64,000 nucleotides of DNA from CAYZJR01 sp964503045 (GTDB lineage: Bacteria; Cyanobacteriota; Vampirovibrionia; Obscuribacterales; Obscuribacteraceae). Positions 51,756 to 61,226 of this stretch are shown here, piece after piece. The notes under the pieces are model-generated. The model was not told where the DNA came from. It was given only the letters and a program-made list of their open reading frames with translations, and searched no databases. The stretch lies in assembly GCA_964503045.1 (NCBI GenBank), contig CAZCZI010000020.1, positions 1 to 64,000 of the forward strand. The letters are read 5' to 3'. Each line of letters starts with the position of its first letter. The first letter of the stretch is position 1. A program made the position numbers and the translations under genes.

Positions 51756-52508
51756 ATGCAAAAACTTAAAGATACCAACCATTCATTCAAATCAGTCTCT
51801 CTGTCCTTGGTCGCAATGCTCTCATTCGGTGCACCTGCATTATCGAAAGACATGGACAAAACCAAAACAGTGAAAGATTTTGCAGCAGCATATTACGCAG
51901 GCGATGGTCTCGGATTCAATCGAAACATCGTGCTAGAGCCTGATGGATCGTTCAAGTTCAAATGGACAGGCTGCATGGGTGTCTACGGTGAATCGACAGG
52001 CACTGCAAAGCTCGTCAACGGTATCATCGAGTTGCCTCCTTACACCGCAAAGGACATCAAACAGCCAACTTCGCTCACACCGGTGAAGTGGGGAGAGCGC
52101 CTGTATCTAATTGAAACCGAAAAACTGCTCGATTTCTGCAACGACATCAATCAACAAAGAGAGCCACGAAAAGACAAAAAAGGCTTTACGTTCATGCGTC
52201 TAGGTGATGAACAGAAGGACGCATCCAAGGCTCAGGCAGAGTTACCAAAGGAGTGGCGTGAGTTCATTTTGACCAAACCATTAAAAGGAACGGTCGTGAA
52301 GAAACTAAACGGCAACACTGCAGAGATCGACTTAGGTGCCAAAGACGGACTCAAGAAAGGCATGTTGCTCACCTCGCGAGGCAAAAACACTTTCACTCAA
52401 ATTCGAGTGGTAGAAGCAAGCGATCACACATGCGTCGTCAAAAAAGAGTATCGCGACGATAAACTGACAGCCGGAGATGTGGTATCCAGCCTGTTTTTTC
52501 CAGAGTGA
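51756..52508 (+). CDS. secreted protein of unknown function
   Basis: A 250-residue protein from ATG 51756, with AAGGAAG 5 nt upstream. A signal peptide spans about residues 1-30 (LSLVAMLSFGAPALS). The N-terminal half has the beta-type motifs GDGLGFNRNIVLEPDGSFKFKWTGC. The C-terminal part (KLNGNTAEIDLGAKDGLKKG...) resembles the KxxGDxV-type beta domains of FlgT-like or Csm-like proteins, without a firm family. Probably periplasmic. Confidence 0.65.
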   Translation: MQKLKDTNHSFKSVSLSLVAMLSFGAPALSKDMDKTKTVKDFAAAYYAGDGLGFNRNIVLEPDGSFKFKWTGCMGVYGESTGTAKLVNGIIELPPYTAKDIKQPTSLTPVKWGERLYLIETEKLLDFCNDINQQREPRKDKKGFTFMRLGDEQKDASKAQAELPKEWREFILTKPLKGTVVKKLNGNTAEIDLGAKDGLKKGMLLTSRGKNTFTQIRVVEASDHTCVVKKEYRDDKLTAGDVVSSLFFPE

Positions 52509-52966
52509 CCAAATGAATGCCAGATTCAAATGAGTTGGACAAGCTTCCCGCCACAAGCGAGCAGTTAGAAACGTTCAAGATGCTTCAACGCAAGACAATG
52601 ACACCATCAGCATTGACACCATCCGCGATGGCGAAAAATGTAACTCCTGAGCGGCACAGGCAACCGCCCAGGAGTCATCTAGCCTGCATCTGCTGCCGAT
52701 AGCTGATGATCTGGCTAAGATGTTTTGTCGACTGACAATATGTCATTGACCACAAAAACTGCTGGAAACAAAAGCGCAACGCCAGCGCATTTACTTTTGG
52801 ACTTTGCTTGGAATTGGCGCCCCATCAAGAAAGAGAACACCCTAGCTCTTTTTGAGAGCGATCCAATTTTTTGCAAAATCGATCAGGTCAAGCTCATCAG
52901 GTCAAGCTGATCACTTGCCTCGGGCGAGACAACGGTTCCAGCAAAACGCTGCCTCGCCCGTTTTAT
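52509..52966. other. 458-nt stretch with inverted and direct repeats and a terminator
   Basis: Two short frames (52517-52702, 52725-52910) have no family or ribosome-binding site and are not called as genes. A 12-nt-arm hairpin (52642-52653 with 52663-52674, one mismatch) has no T-run. A 13-nt direct repeat ATCAGGTCAAGCT lies at 52882 and 52896. A terminator closes the region. Confidence 0.5.
52921..52965 (+). terminator. probable Rho-independent terminator
   Basis: CGGGCGAG (52921-52928) pairs with CTCGCCCG (52953-52960), 8 bp, a 24-nt loop, then TTTTAT. It points along the plus strand, after the 51756 gene region, just before the convergent gene end at 52967. Confidence 0.6.
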
Positions 52967-53644
52967 CTAGATCCTGAAGAATGGCGTTTCGACAATATTG
53001 TCGAGCCAAATCACTTGAATCTGATACTGTCCAGGTCCAACCTGTACGCTCGGTGCCACCACCGATCCGTCTTGGTTCGACTTACGCGAGAATACGACGC
53101 CGCGCTCTGTCTCGGTGACTCGCACTTCGACGTCAGCCATCGCATTGCGCTCGCCATCTTTGGCTTGCATCAAGACACGGAGTTGATCCTTGTCTACGAG
53201 CCAACCAAGATTGACTTGAATGGTGGCGTCATCAACGATTCGCTCAAATGTTCCAAGAGAGACAAGCTGCGTTCCAACGCCCCGCATAGCTCCTGCCGGA
53301 ACCATTTGTTGCCATTGCATCGCGGCAAGCATATCTTGCCAGGTTGAGATTGCGGCCTCTTTGGTCGCCCCAACCAACTCTTTGAGCGCAAGTACTGCAG
53401 GCTTGGTAGCCACAGCTTCTTCACCAGCGAGTCGGGTTGTCACCCGCTTCACGATTGCTTCATCGCCTTTTGAGAGTGTCGAAAAACTGGAGGCATTCCA
53501 CATTGCCCGGTCGAATTGCGGATTCTCACCCGGCAAAGGCAGAATGTCGAAGTTCTCCTGACAGAACTTCTCAAAAGATCTGGCGCACTCAGCTTCATCT
53601 TTTATAGAGAGGACCTTCGCTAACTTTTCATTGAGGGTGTTCAT
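52967..53644 (-). CDS. sigma-linked protein of unknown family
   Basis: A 225-residue protein (ATG 53644; ATG 53656 also possible) 10-22 nt after the sigma-factor gene, so probably in one operon. No membrane segment. The N-terminal half is helical; residues ~110-170 include WQDMLAAMQWQQMVPAG, and the C-terminus is beta-rich (VEVRVTETERGVVFSRKSNQ, VQVGPGQYQIQVIW). The layout recalls soluble partners of ECF-like sigma factors. Function not proven; a regulatory or sensory role is inferred from position. Confidence 0.6.
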   Translation of the reverse strand: MNTLNEKLAKVLSIKDEAECARSFEKFCQENFDILPLPGENPQFDRAMWNASSFSTLSKGDEAIVKRVTTRLAGEEAVATKPAVLALKELVGATKEAAISTWQDMLAAMQWQQMVPAGAMRGVGTQLVSLGTFERIVDDATIQVNLGWLVDKDQLRVLMQAKDGERNAMADVEVRVTETERGVVFSRKSNQDGSVVAPSVQVGPGQYQIQVIWLDNIVETPFFRI

Positions 53645-53666
53645 TGCCTTCTCCAACTGTGCATTT

Positions 53667-54410
53667 TTAGGTACGCGCCTCGTCCTTATCTAGCTTCTCC
53701 TTGAATGCCTTAAGAGTTCGGACGATCTTTTTGTCGACCGTATCTATACTCTTCGCATCCATTTTTAGACACGCAATCAAATCTTCTCTCTTATAACCTT
53801 GCACATACTTCAAAACGAAGCAGGTACGGTGCAATCCGGGTGGAAGCTCAGCCAAAATCCGCTCCACCAGATCATTAATTAAGGCCTTTGATGCAGGATC
53901 AGATCCTTCACGGTCTCCGGACAAGAAATTGTAGTCCCAGCCAAAAATGTCCTCAGGCGAGCGCCCGTCATCATCATCGAACATCGAGTCCAGCGACGTC
54001 GTGCGAAACTGCCCACTGGATGAGGGTTCATCATCAAAAGTCTTGCCCGGAGTCAGAGTCTTCAGCGCCATGACTTGACCTTCCAGTTCTTGTTGGCTGG
54101 TGGAGATGCTTACTTCCTTGGGCCGAGGCGCATTCTTAGTGTCTTCACGCTTGCGAAGCGAAACCTTGTGATATCGCTCCAGGTTTTGTGCAATCGCTTT
54201 GTTGCAGGCACCAAGGCAATATAGAGCCAGATTCGCGTCAGGATGTTTGGGGTCAAAGTGCTGGGTGACAAGCACCAGGGCATTCTGCAGGATATCTTCT
54301 ATATCTTCATCGGTAGCAAGTCGGGCGCGCGAGCGGATATAACGCATCATGCGTGTAGGGGTGAACTCCATGTCCCCTTTCAAAAACGCCCGGCTTTCCT
54401 TGGTATCCAT
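53667..54410 (-). CDS. ECF-like RNA polymerase sigma factor
   Basis: A 247-residue protein. Region 2 is seen as MRYIRSRARLATDEDIEDILQNALVLV and region 4 as LPPGLHRTCFVLKYVQGYKREDLIACLKMDAKSID...RTLKAF, with the YVQGYKREDLIACL helix-turn-helix core. A longer acidic linker (residues ~100-170) separates the two. It would direct RNA polymerase to a special promoter set. The gene at 52967 follows directly and may encode its partner. Confidence 0.8.
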   Translation of the reverse strand: MDTKESRAFLKGDMEFTPTRMMRYIRSRARLATDEDIEDILQNALVLVTQHFDPKHPDANLALYCLGACNKAIAQNLERYHKVSLRKREDTKNAPRPKEVSISTSQQELEGQVMALKTLTPGKTFDDEPSSSGQFRTTSLDSMFDDDDGRSPEDIFGWDYNFLSGDREGSDPASKALINDLVERILAELPPGLHRTCFVLKYVQGYKREDLIACLKMDAKSIDTVDKKIVRTLKAFKEKLDKDEART

Positions 54411-54765
54411 ATCCTCTGGTCTTAGCCAACTGCCTTAAGAACTATATCGGATTACTCGTATTCAAGCACCTGCCTAGCACTCGCCATCAAATAGAAGAGC
54501 CTTCCATGTTAGCAAATTATTAGAGTGCCACCAGTCCGTAATTTTGGCTCCTTCACGCCAGGCGCGGCGTTCGCCCAATATCAATTCAGTTTTTCCCAAA
54601 GCCTTATCAGTTCAAATCGACTTTGCGGTCCAGTACGCAAGGGATCACGTCACGGCTCTAAACTTGTCCCGCCTCAGACCTATATATGGGTATATGGGTT
54701 CGCTTCCAAGATAAGAGAATTGCTGAAAGACCTATGAAACCAGCTCAGTTATACTGAAACTCGCA
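54411..54765. other. 355-nt divergent intergenic stretch
   Basis: Between the sigma-factor gene and the TolC-like gene. An 8-bp tandem repeat TATATGGG lies at 54683-54698. Nothing else was recognised. Confidence 0.5.
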
Positions 54766-56379
54766 ATGGAACGGAACCGCTCACTTACCAAAAATTCTCT
54801 TGTTCTGGCGGCGTTTCTCACCTCGATAAATCTTCCGGTAGCCGCCACAGAACCAACTCTGCGACCCCCAATTGAGTCGCAGAATAGCAATTTGGGAGGA
54901 ACGGCAGGGACATCGGCGACACCAAGCACCTCAACCGCGCCAGGCACTTCTGCGAGCCCATCAGATACTGTATCTCCGCCGGAGCTGAAACCTGCATTAG
55001 GCACCGGTGCGACGTCCTCCGATGCAGTCCCTGCAAGTATCCTCAAACAGCCTGATACCACCAGCGATCCCGACCCGTTTGCAAAACCGTCCGGACCCGA
55101 CCTCTCCAAACCGCGTCAAACCGGAACCATCACCTTCGACGCCAGCCCGAGTCCGAGCGCAGTCCTTCTGCATCCAGCACTTGACGAGGCACTAGTCAAC
55201 AGCCCGAGAGCCGCTGCAATTCGCTCAGAACTGCAAATCACCAGAGCCGAGTTTATGGGCGCCACAGAACAGCCCAATCCAGGACTCTTCTTCGATCGGG
55301 GTTTCGTTGCAGAAGCAGTGCGCCGCGTAGGACCGGCACTGGAGTGGGAACCCCCTTGGAAAGTAGTTTTCCGCCTGCTCGTTGCAAAACAACTCGTCGA
55401 CCAAGTCAAGCTAGATCTAATGAACAGGCTGTGGTCTCTTCGCGCAGATGTCCGTCATATATACACGGAAGTGACAGTGGCACAGGAGACTGTAGAAACA
55501 CTCAACAATTTGTATGAGCTTGCCTCTCGACTGCAAGAAGTCTCGCAAAAGCGATTCCAGGCAGGCGACGTACCGGAGCTGGACGTTTTGAAAGCACGCC
55601 TAGCATCGGCTCAAACCGACGTGGACAGGAAAGTCGGCATGAGACGCTTGATTCGCGCGAAACAACAACTCAACATTATCCTTGGACGCTCGGCCGAAAA
55701 TCCAATCGACGTGCCAAGATTGCCCGCATTCCTCAGTCTTCTTGATGAACCGCAAAAAGTAAAAATCGAAGTCGGCGGTGGACTACTGCCCGATTTCTCC
55801 AAACAGCCGGAGCCGCTGCAGCATTACGTTGAACTCGGTTATGCCAACAGATGGGAACTGAAGAGTCTTGCCCAACAATTGAAATTAAACAAAGCGCGAC
55901 TGGTAAATGCAGTCGGAGACATCGTTCCAAACCCTCAAGTCGGCTTCGGTTGCTCGACGGCAGGCAACCCTCCATCAGGTCCAAAGCTGACCTCCGTTTA
56001 CTTGGGATTCAATGTTCCATTTCCCACAAACAACTTCAACCAAGGCGATCTCGCAAAATTGAAAGCCACGAAGAGACAACTGACATACGCCATAGGCGGA
56101 CAAAAGAACGTAGTTGTAGGCGAAATTTCAGATGCATACAATACAATGCTGGCTGCGCGCGAAAAAATCAGAGTCTATCAAGAGCATGTACTCAAGGACT
56201 CCTACGAAGTCGCAAGATTGGCGCGTAGAAGTTACGAAGTAGGACAGTCCGACATAAACGCCACACTCTTGGCTCAGCAAGCCAACATACAAATTCGCAA
56301 CCAATATTTAGAAGCGATATCAGCTTATCAGCACGCCTTCACCGATCTCGAAAAGGCTTGCGGCAAGCCGCTTTACTAG
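54766..56379 (+). CDS. TolC-family outer membrane efflux protein
   Basis: A 537-residue protein with a signal peptide (residues ~1-28), a Ser/Thr/Pro/Gly-rich segment (~35-120) and two OEP repeats of long helices (for example VAQETVETLNNLYELASRLQEVSQKRFQAGDVPELDVLKARLA and AAREKIRVYQEHVLKDSYEVARLARRSYEVGQSD). TolC proteins form the outer-membrane exit channel for efflux or secretion. The low-complexity N-terminal segment is unusual. No inner-membrane pump gene lies next to it. Confidence 0.88.
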   Translation: MERNRSLTKNSLVLAAFLTSINLPVAATEPTLRPPIESQNSNLGGTAGTSATPSTSTAPGTSASPSDTVSPPELKPALGTGATSSDAVPASILKQPDTTSDPDPFAKPSGPDLSKPRQTGTITFDASPSPSAVLLHPALDEALVNSPRAAAIRSELQITRAEFMGATEQPNPGLFFDRGFVAEAVRRVGPALEWEPPWKVVFRLLVAKQLVDQVKLDLMNRLWSLRADVRHIYTEVTVAQETVETLNNLYELASRLQEVSQKRFQAGDVPELDVLKARLASAQTDVDRKVGMRRLIRAKQQLNIILGRSAENPIDVPRLPAFLSLLDEPQKVKIEVGGGLLPDFSKQPEPLQHYVELGYANRWELKSLAQQLKLNKARLVNAVGDIVPNPQVGFGCSTAGNPPSGPKLTSVYLGFNVPFPTNNFNQGDLAKLKATKRQLTYAIGGQKNVVVGEISDAYNTMLAAREKIRVYQEHVLKDSYEVARLARRSYEVGQSDINATLLAQQANIQIRNQYLEAISAYQHAFTDLEKACGKPLY

Positions 56380-56475
56380 CCAACAACAATCGCCGAAAGT
56401 GACTCCTTCGTTCATAATCAAGACAGAACCTCGGTTATAGAATTTGTTGCGCTGTGGTAGATTTGCAAAACCATA

Positions 56476-57405
56476 ATGAATGATTCTTCTGCTGAACATC
56501 GCGTTACTCTTTTCGGTGATTGTCCTTGCCGTAGTTGCAGGATGAGGCTGCGCATCGGCGCTCTCGTCGTTATCCCGTTCATGCTGTGCGCAGTGGCATT
56601 TTGGCAGTTTCAAGTAAACCAATGGCATAATCGAGACAACTTACCAGAAGAATTCCAAGAAGTCTTCGCGACGCCGCTTGACAAGGTTGATATCAGTGAG
56701 TATTGGAATTCGAGCTCTGGACACGGGACCAGATTCTCATTTTTATTTCACTCGACCGATGCGATTGAAATCAAAGATGAGTCAAAGTACGAAAAAATAG
56801 AAGTTCGGGATAAGCATCGTTATCCCTGGGCCACAACAGCTTTGTACCGGGAAAAACGATCCGGCGACGTGACGATCCTTTTGGATCAATCACGGAGGAG
56901 TGGTCATGTTTATGTGCATACACCAATCAAGGTCGCGTTAATGCGTGATGGGCAAAGGCTTCGGCCGCACTTACCATGGCCGAATGCGTTGACCCAAGTA
57001 GACAAAGCTTGGAACGAAAGATGGGCAAAACAGGAAGAAGCAAAAGGCTTTCAGTTTTACAATTTCGGCCCGCACAACAGCGTGATTTCCATTAGTCACA
57101 TCGTTGACCCGCGAAAACTGACCCCTGAAGAGTTCGAACTGAAAATACGAAAATATCTCAGCGAGCTAGATGGTTACAGCCCCCACGACGTACCTGAGAA
57201 AGTGAGCGACAAACTGTTGGAAATCCATGTCCCGGATTGTTCACTTTCTGAAGCGCAAGTTCAGACGCTTTCGAAGATTGCCACTGAACTAAGTTCCAAT
57301 TATGCCGAGCCTTTTGACGGCAAGGTCTGGCGGACGAAATCTCGAAATGGCGCAATACCAATCAGGCTCACAATATATGTGGAAGTTGAAAGTCTCAAGG
57401 ACTGA
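56476..57405 (+). CDS. single-pass membrane protein of unknown function
   Basis: A 309-residue protein with a CPCRSC motif (residues 16-21), then one membrane segment (~26-45) and a large soluble C-terminal part, probably periplasmic. The CPCRSC could bind a metal ion or be redox-active. No family recognised. It is convergent with the gene at 57419. Confidence 0.6.
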   Translation: MNDSSAEHRVTLFGDCPCRSCRMRLRIGALVVIPFMLCAVAFWQFQVNQWHNRDNLPEEFQEVFATPLDKVDISEYWNSSSGHGTRFSFLFHSTDAIEIKDESKYEKIEVRDKHRYPWATTALYREKRSGDVTILLDQSRRSGHVYVHTPIKVALMRDGQRLRPHLPWPNALTQVDKAWNERWAKQEEAKGFQFYNFGPHNSVISISHIVDPRKLTPEEFELKIRKYLSELDGYSPHDVPEKVSDKLLEIHVPDCSLSEAQVQTLSKIATELSSNYAEPFDGKVWRTKSRNGAIPIRLTIYVEVESLKD

Positions 57406-57418
57406 AGCGCTTTGAAAT

Positions 57419-58408
57419 CTAGTCACCGCCACCGGGGGTGACGTTGATACCTGCATTTTGCTGCAGATTATTAAACTGTTGACCAAGGTTGTAGTTATTC
57501 AAAGTCCGCTTAGCAGCAGATTGCCCCGATCCTACGACGATTGGTGCTGCAACGAATGGAATCAGAGTGGTCGCCGCATCAATCGCAAGCACGCTTGCAA
57601 CTTGTCCTTTCGTGACACCGCCTTCGGTACCACGAAGAGTGGAACGAGGAGTGACTGGTTTCATCGCGACAGCTCGTCGAAGGTTGGATGACGGCGTAAG
57701 CACAATGCTGGTGGCTTCGCCTTCGACAGCACCGTCAGAACCTATCTTTAACCCGGTCGCAGGCACTGTGAAACGGAATGCCCTGGGTGAAGTCGCGCTT
57801 TGAATCGACGAAACCGCCAAACGCTGTGTTTGTCCCGTTGCCAACTGAAAGTCGATGCCGTTTTCATTTATAGAACGCACGCGACCATTAAGTGTCGCAC
57901 CATCAGTGGTGACAATCACATCGTTATATTTACTTGGTCCCAGCTGGCTAACCCAAGTCCCATCATTGAAGTAGATGAGCCCATCAATTGTAGATACGGG
58001 CGTCGAACTGCCACCTTGAGAATTCACTCGAGCCTGCAGAAGTTTTCCGGTGAGAACCACATGGCGATCGAAAAGCCACTCAGGAACAGCTCCAACCTCT
58101 ACCTTCGCACCGCGCGAAAATGAGATAGTGCCTGTCTGCAAAAGGAGTTTCCCTACGTTCTTGATCGGCAACTCCGAGCACTCAATAGTCGTTCCACCCG
58201 AAGCACCTGGCAGCTTAATTGCCGGCAAAGTCCCGGTTCCTGTTGAAGCCGTTGAACTCGCAGGCGCAGCGGTCGCCGTTTCCGTGTACATCTTTATGCC
58301 AACCGCATTTGCAGCCATTGCACCATTCAGCAATAACGTCATTGCCAATGGCAGTGCAAACCATGCGTGTCTTACAGCAGTTCCTTTAGCAAAATATTGA
58401 ACGTTCAT
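57419..58408 (-). CDS. secreted protein of unknown function
   Basis: A 329-residue protein with a signal peptide (hydrophobic stretch ~14-34, ending GAMAANA). The mature part is beta-rich, with a LLLQTGTISFSRGAKVEVGAVPEWLFDR segment, VSTIDGLIYFNDGTWVS and a Gly/Asn-rich C-terminus. No enzyme motif was seen. GGTGAC lies just before ATG 58408. Probably exported to the envelope. Confidence 0.65.
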   Translation of the reverse strand: MNVQYFAKGTAVRHAWFALPLAMTLLLNGAMAANAVGIKMYTETATAAPASSTASTGTGTLPAIKLPGASGGTTIECSELPIKNVGKLLLQTGTISFSRGAKVEVGAVPEWLFDRHVVLTGKLLQARVNSQGGSSTPVSTIDGLIYFNDGTWVSQLGPSKYNDVIVTTDGATLNGRVRSINENGIDFQLATGQTQRLAVSSIQSATSPRAFRFTVPATGLKIGSDGAVEGEATSIVLTPSSNLRRAVAMKPVTPRSTLRGTEGGVTKGQVASVLAIDAATTLIPFVAAPIVVGSGQSAAKRTLNNYNLGQQFNNLQQNAGINVTPGGGD

Positions 58409-58490
58409 GTCACCAGTTCCATAGAATCCAAGCCTATGGTAACTGGTTCAACCAAACTATCTATTAAACGAGGCTCTCAATTAGACAGTC

Positions 58491-58943
58491 TTATACCCGC
58501 TCTTTCGAACGCTGACGGTGCGGTCCCTTCTTATCGAGCTCAACCATCATGTGGGTGCTGCGAACCAGCGCCACAGTTCGCCCTTGGTTGGATGTGACCT
58601 CGGTCTCAACAATAGTTATGCGCCCTCGCTTAATCACCTTCGCCTCTGCAAACAGCGGACCTACCGGGTCATTGCTCACCAGGTTGACACTCAGATGTAT
58701 TGAATAAGGGAATAGCTTACCCTTGCTGGTTTCGGCATTTACCGGCGCGCCGTGAATAGCAGCCGAAGCCGCCTCATCCGCCAAGGTGACGATGGCGCCT
58801 GCATGGAAAACCTTTGACGGTTGCTGGACCTTCTCACTCATCGGAAGCATGGCCTTGGCATGGCCGTCACTCACCTGAAGCATCTCGCCGCCCATAAGCT
58901 TCAAAATCTGGTGATCGTAAGTATCAATTATGAACTCAGACAT
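58491..58943 (-). CDS. hotdog-fold thioesterase (PaaI/DUF4442-like)
   Basis: A 150-residue protein from ATG 58943 with GGAGG 4 nt upstream; a longer frame from 58985 is unlikely. VFHAGAIVTLADEAASAAIHGA is the catalytic hotdog helix with the Asp/Glu pair typical of PaaI-type acyl-CoA thioesterases, then AEAKVIKRGRITIVETEVTSNQGRTVALVRST. It would cleave an acyl- or aryl-CoA thioester. Single-domain cytoplasmic enzyme. Confidence 0.85.
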   Translation of the reverse strand: MSEFIIDTYDHQILKLMGGEMLQVSDGHAKAMLPMSEKVQQPSKVFHAGAIVTLADEAASAAIHGAPVNAETSKGKLFPYSIHLSVNLVSNDPVGPLFAEAKVIKRGRITIVETEVTSNQGRTVALVRSTHMMVELDKKGPHRQRSKERV

Positions 58944-59128
58944 AATTCCTCCACTTGCAAGAGCCGAAAGCTCCCCCTCCGCCAATTTGCCAAATTCGGC
59001 GCCAATTCAAACGCTTGGCAAAACCAAATCTTGATACTTTCTTGATGCCTTGAAAACCTATATTTATACAGTTCTTACGTCATCAGGTGTTGAATGCCAA
59101 GTAGAGAGATCTACGGAAATTCAATACT

Positions 59129-59338
59129 ATGGGCGGCCTAATATTGGTTCTAGGAATGCTTCCAGTGGCATGGCTTGGAGGAACGATCCTGAATCGCCTG
59201 CTGGAGCATTTGGAAACCGGCTTAAATCACGAAAATGAGCTACTCGAGTACGGCAGCGCCCTCGGAATTAGACAGTCAAACAAACTGGATGGCGACGACA
59301 CAAATAGAGGAACGGCGATCGGCAACACTGCCCAATAG
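59129..59338 (+). CDS. possible short membrane peptide upstream of the permease
   Basis: A 69-residue frame beginning MGGLILVLGMLPVAWLGG, a single hydrophobic helix, then a charged amphipathic stretch (LEHLETGLNHENELLEYG). Its last 104 nt overlap the permease start in another frame. No ribosome-binding site is clear. It might be a small subunit like KdpF or a leader coupled to the permease, or a chance frame. Confidence 0.3.
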   Translation: MGGLILVLGMLPVAWLGGTILNRLLEHLETGLNHENELLEYGSALGIRQSNKLDGDDTNRGTAIGNTAQ

Positions 59339-61226
59339 ATTTAATCGCTGGTTTCTTGAGGGAATTCGACGCAACCCGAAGGCTGCACCCACGCACCAGG
59401 ACGCCTGGTGGAAAGTGATGTGCCTGACTGGGGTCGATTACTTTTCGACGCTCGGATATCAGCCTGGGATCGCCTTTCTAGCGGCTCAACTGCTCTCCCC
59501 CGTGGCCACTCTTATCGTCGTTCTTGTCACCCTCTTCGGGCTCGTACCGCTTTACTACAGGGTCGCACAAGCAAGTCCGCACGGACAAGGCAGCATCTTC
59601 ATGCTCGAAAACCTGCTGCCCGGATGGCGCGGAAAGACGCTGATTCTGATTTTGCTTGGGTTTGCGGCCACCGACTTTGTGATCACGATTACGCTTTCGG
59701 CTGCAGACGCAACAGCTCACATTGTCGAAAACCCTCTATTTTCACCCTGGCTCAACAGTCGCATTGGCGTAACCCTCGTGATGCTTGCCATTCTCGGTGG
59801 CGTCTTTCTCAAGGGCTTTAGGGAAGCCATCGGCGTTTGCGTTGCCATCGTCGGTTTCTATCTAGCAGTCAACCTTGTCGTCGCCGGCGTTTCGCTGTTT
59901 GAAATCTCGCAGCACATGGAAGTTCTGACCACCTGGAAAGATCATCTCTTCGAGACCCATCACTCAATTCCTGCAATGGTTGGGCTATCTCTGCTCTTGT
60001 TTCCGAAGCTAGCATTGGGCATGTCAGGCTTCGAAACAGGCGTAGCCGTCATGCCATTGGTTAAAGGCAACGCCGATCTTGACGACCCGCACGTACCGCA
60101 AGAACGCATCAACAACACGAAGAAATTGCTTTTTACTGCAGCTATGCTCATGGCTGTAATGCTTATGACAAGCAGCATGGTTACCACATTGTTGATTCCA
60201 CCAGCCGAGTTTCAAGAGCACGGCGCCGCTAACGGCAGAGCTCTCGCTTACCTAGCCCACAAGTTTCTCGGCGAGGGCTTTGGCACCGTATACGATATCA
60301 GCACCATTCTCATTCTCTGGTTTGCCGGAGCATCTGCATTAGCTGGCTTGTTGAACCTCGTGCCGCGCTACCTGCCGCGATACGGCATGGCCCCCAACTG
60401 GTCGCGAGCTCAACGACCGCTGGTTGTAATCTTTACTCTTATCACCTTCGCCGTCACCATCATCTTTAACGCAAATGTGGATGCGCAAGCAGGCGCGTAC
60501 GCTACCGGTGTGTTAGTTCTGTTCACATCAGCTGCCTTGGCTGTAACCCTGGCAACGTGGAAAAACGGACTGTTTCATCGGACTTTATTCGTTTCCATCT
60601 TATTGGTGTTCGCGTACACATCAATCGCCAACATGATTGAACGCCCAGAAGGACTGCATATAGCCTCATTCTTCATCGGTGCTATTTTGATCACCTCGCT
60701 GGTTTCCCGAGCGCTGAGATCGCTGGAGCTGCGCTCCCAAGACGTAAAACTTGATACCACCGCCACTCAGTTCGTGCAAGAAGCCCTATTAAAGAGCGGC
60801 CAGATTTGCCTACTTGCCCACAGACCAGGCGGCACAGACTACAAAGAAAAAGAGATCGAAACGCGCATAGTGCATAAACTCACGCAAGAGGAAGCGGCAT
60901 TCATTTTCCTGGAAGTGACGTTGACCGACCCCTCTGAGTTCGCCGAAGATTGCCTCGAGGTGAGTGGGCACGAAGTTGACGGCTTCCGCGTTTTGCGCTG
61001 CGAGAGTCCTGCCATTCCAAATGCAATAGCCGTTTTACTTCTCTATTTAAGGGACACGACAAGAAACATTCCTCACGCCTACTTTGGGTGGACAGAGGGG
61101 CACCCGCTGAGCTATGTCTTCAAGTATATTTTCCTTGGAGAAGGCGAAACCGCCCCAGTCACCCGCGAAATTCTGCGTGAGGTCGAACTCGATCCGGCCA
61201 GGCGACCGAAGATCATCGTCGGGTAG
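59235..61226 (+). CDS. APC-family permease, KimA/YdaO-like (possible K+ transporter)
   Basis: A 663-residue protein with about twelve membrane segments and a cytoplasmic C-terminal domain (~510-663). GVDYFSTLGYQPGIA, YYRVAQASPHGQGSIFML and LGMSGFETGVAVMPLVKG correspond to conserved segments of APC transporters, and the length and C-terminal domain resemble KimA (YdaO) potassium importers. The KdpDE-like regulators downstream fit potassium transport, but an amino-acid substrate cannot be excluded. The start may be ATG 59235 or 59289; neither has a strong ribosome-binding site. Confidence 0.8.
   Translation: MSYSSTAAPSELDSQTNWMATTQIEERRSATLPNRFNRWFLEGIRRNPKAAPTHQDAWWKVMCLTGVDYFSTLGYQPGIAFLAAQLLSPVATLIVVLVTLFGLVPLYYRVAQASPHGQGSIFMLENLLPGWRGKTLILILLGFAATDFVITITLSAADATAHIVENPLFSPWLNSRIGVTLVMLAILGGVFLKGFREAIGVCVAIVGFYLAVNLVVAGVSLFEISQHMEVLTTWKDHLFETHHSIPAMVGLSLLLFPKLALGMSGFETGVAVMPLVKGNADLDDPHVPQERINNTKKLLFTAAMLMAVMLMTSSMVTTLLIPPAEFQEHGAANGRALAYLAHKFLGEGFGTVYDISTILILWFAGASALAGLLNLVPRYLPRYGMAPNWSRAQRPLVVIFTLITFAVTIIFNANVDAQAGAYATGVLVLFTSAALAVTLATWKNGLFHRTLFVSILLVFAYTSIANMIERPEGLHIASFFIGAILITSLVSRALRSLELRSQDVKLDTTATQFVQEALLKSGQICLLAHRPGGTDYKEKEIETRIVHKLTQEEAAFIFLEVTLTDPSEFAEDCLEVSGHEVDGFRVLRCESPAIPNAIAVLLLYLRDTTRNIPHAYFGWTEGHPLSYVFKYIFLGEGETAPVTREILREVELDPARRPKIIVG

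Noticed and set aside
52517..52910. two frames of 61 residues each
   Set aside because: No ribosome-binding site, no family and atypical composition; the first crosses a hairpin.
58986..59234. cyclic-di-AMP (ydaO) riboswitch before the KimA-like permease
   Set aside because: Expected by analogy, but the conserved core and stems were not seen.
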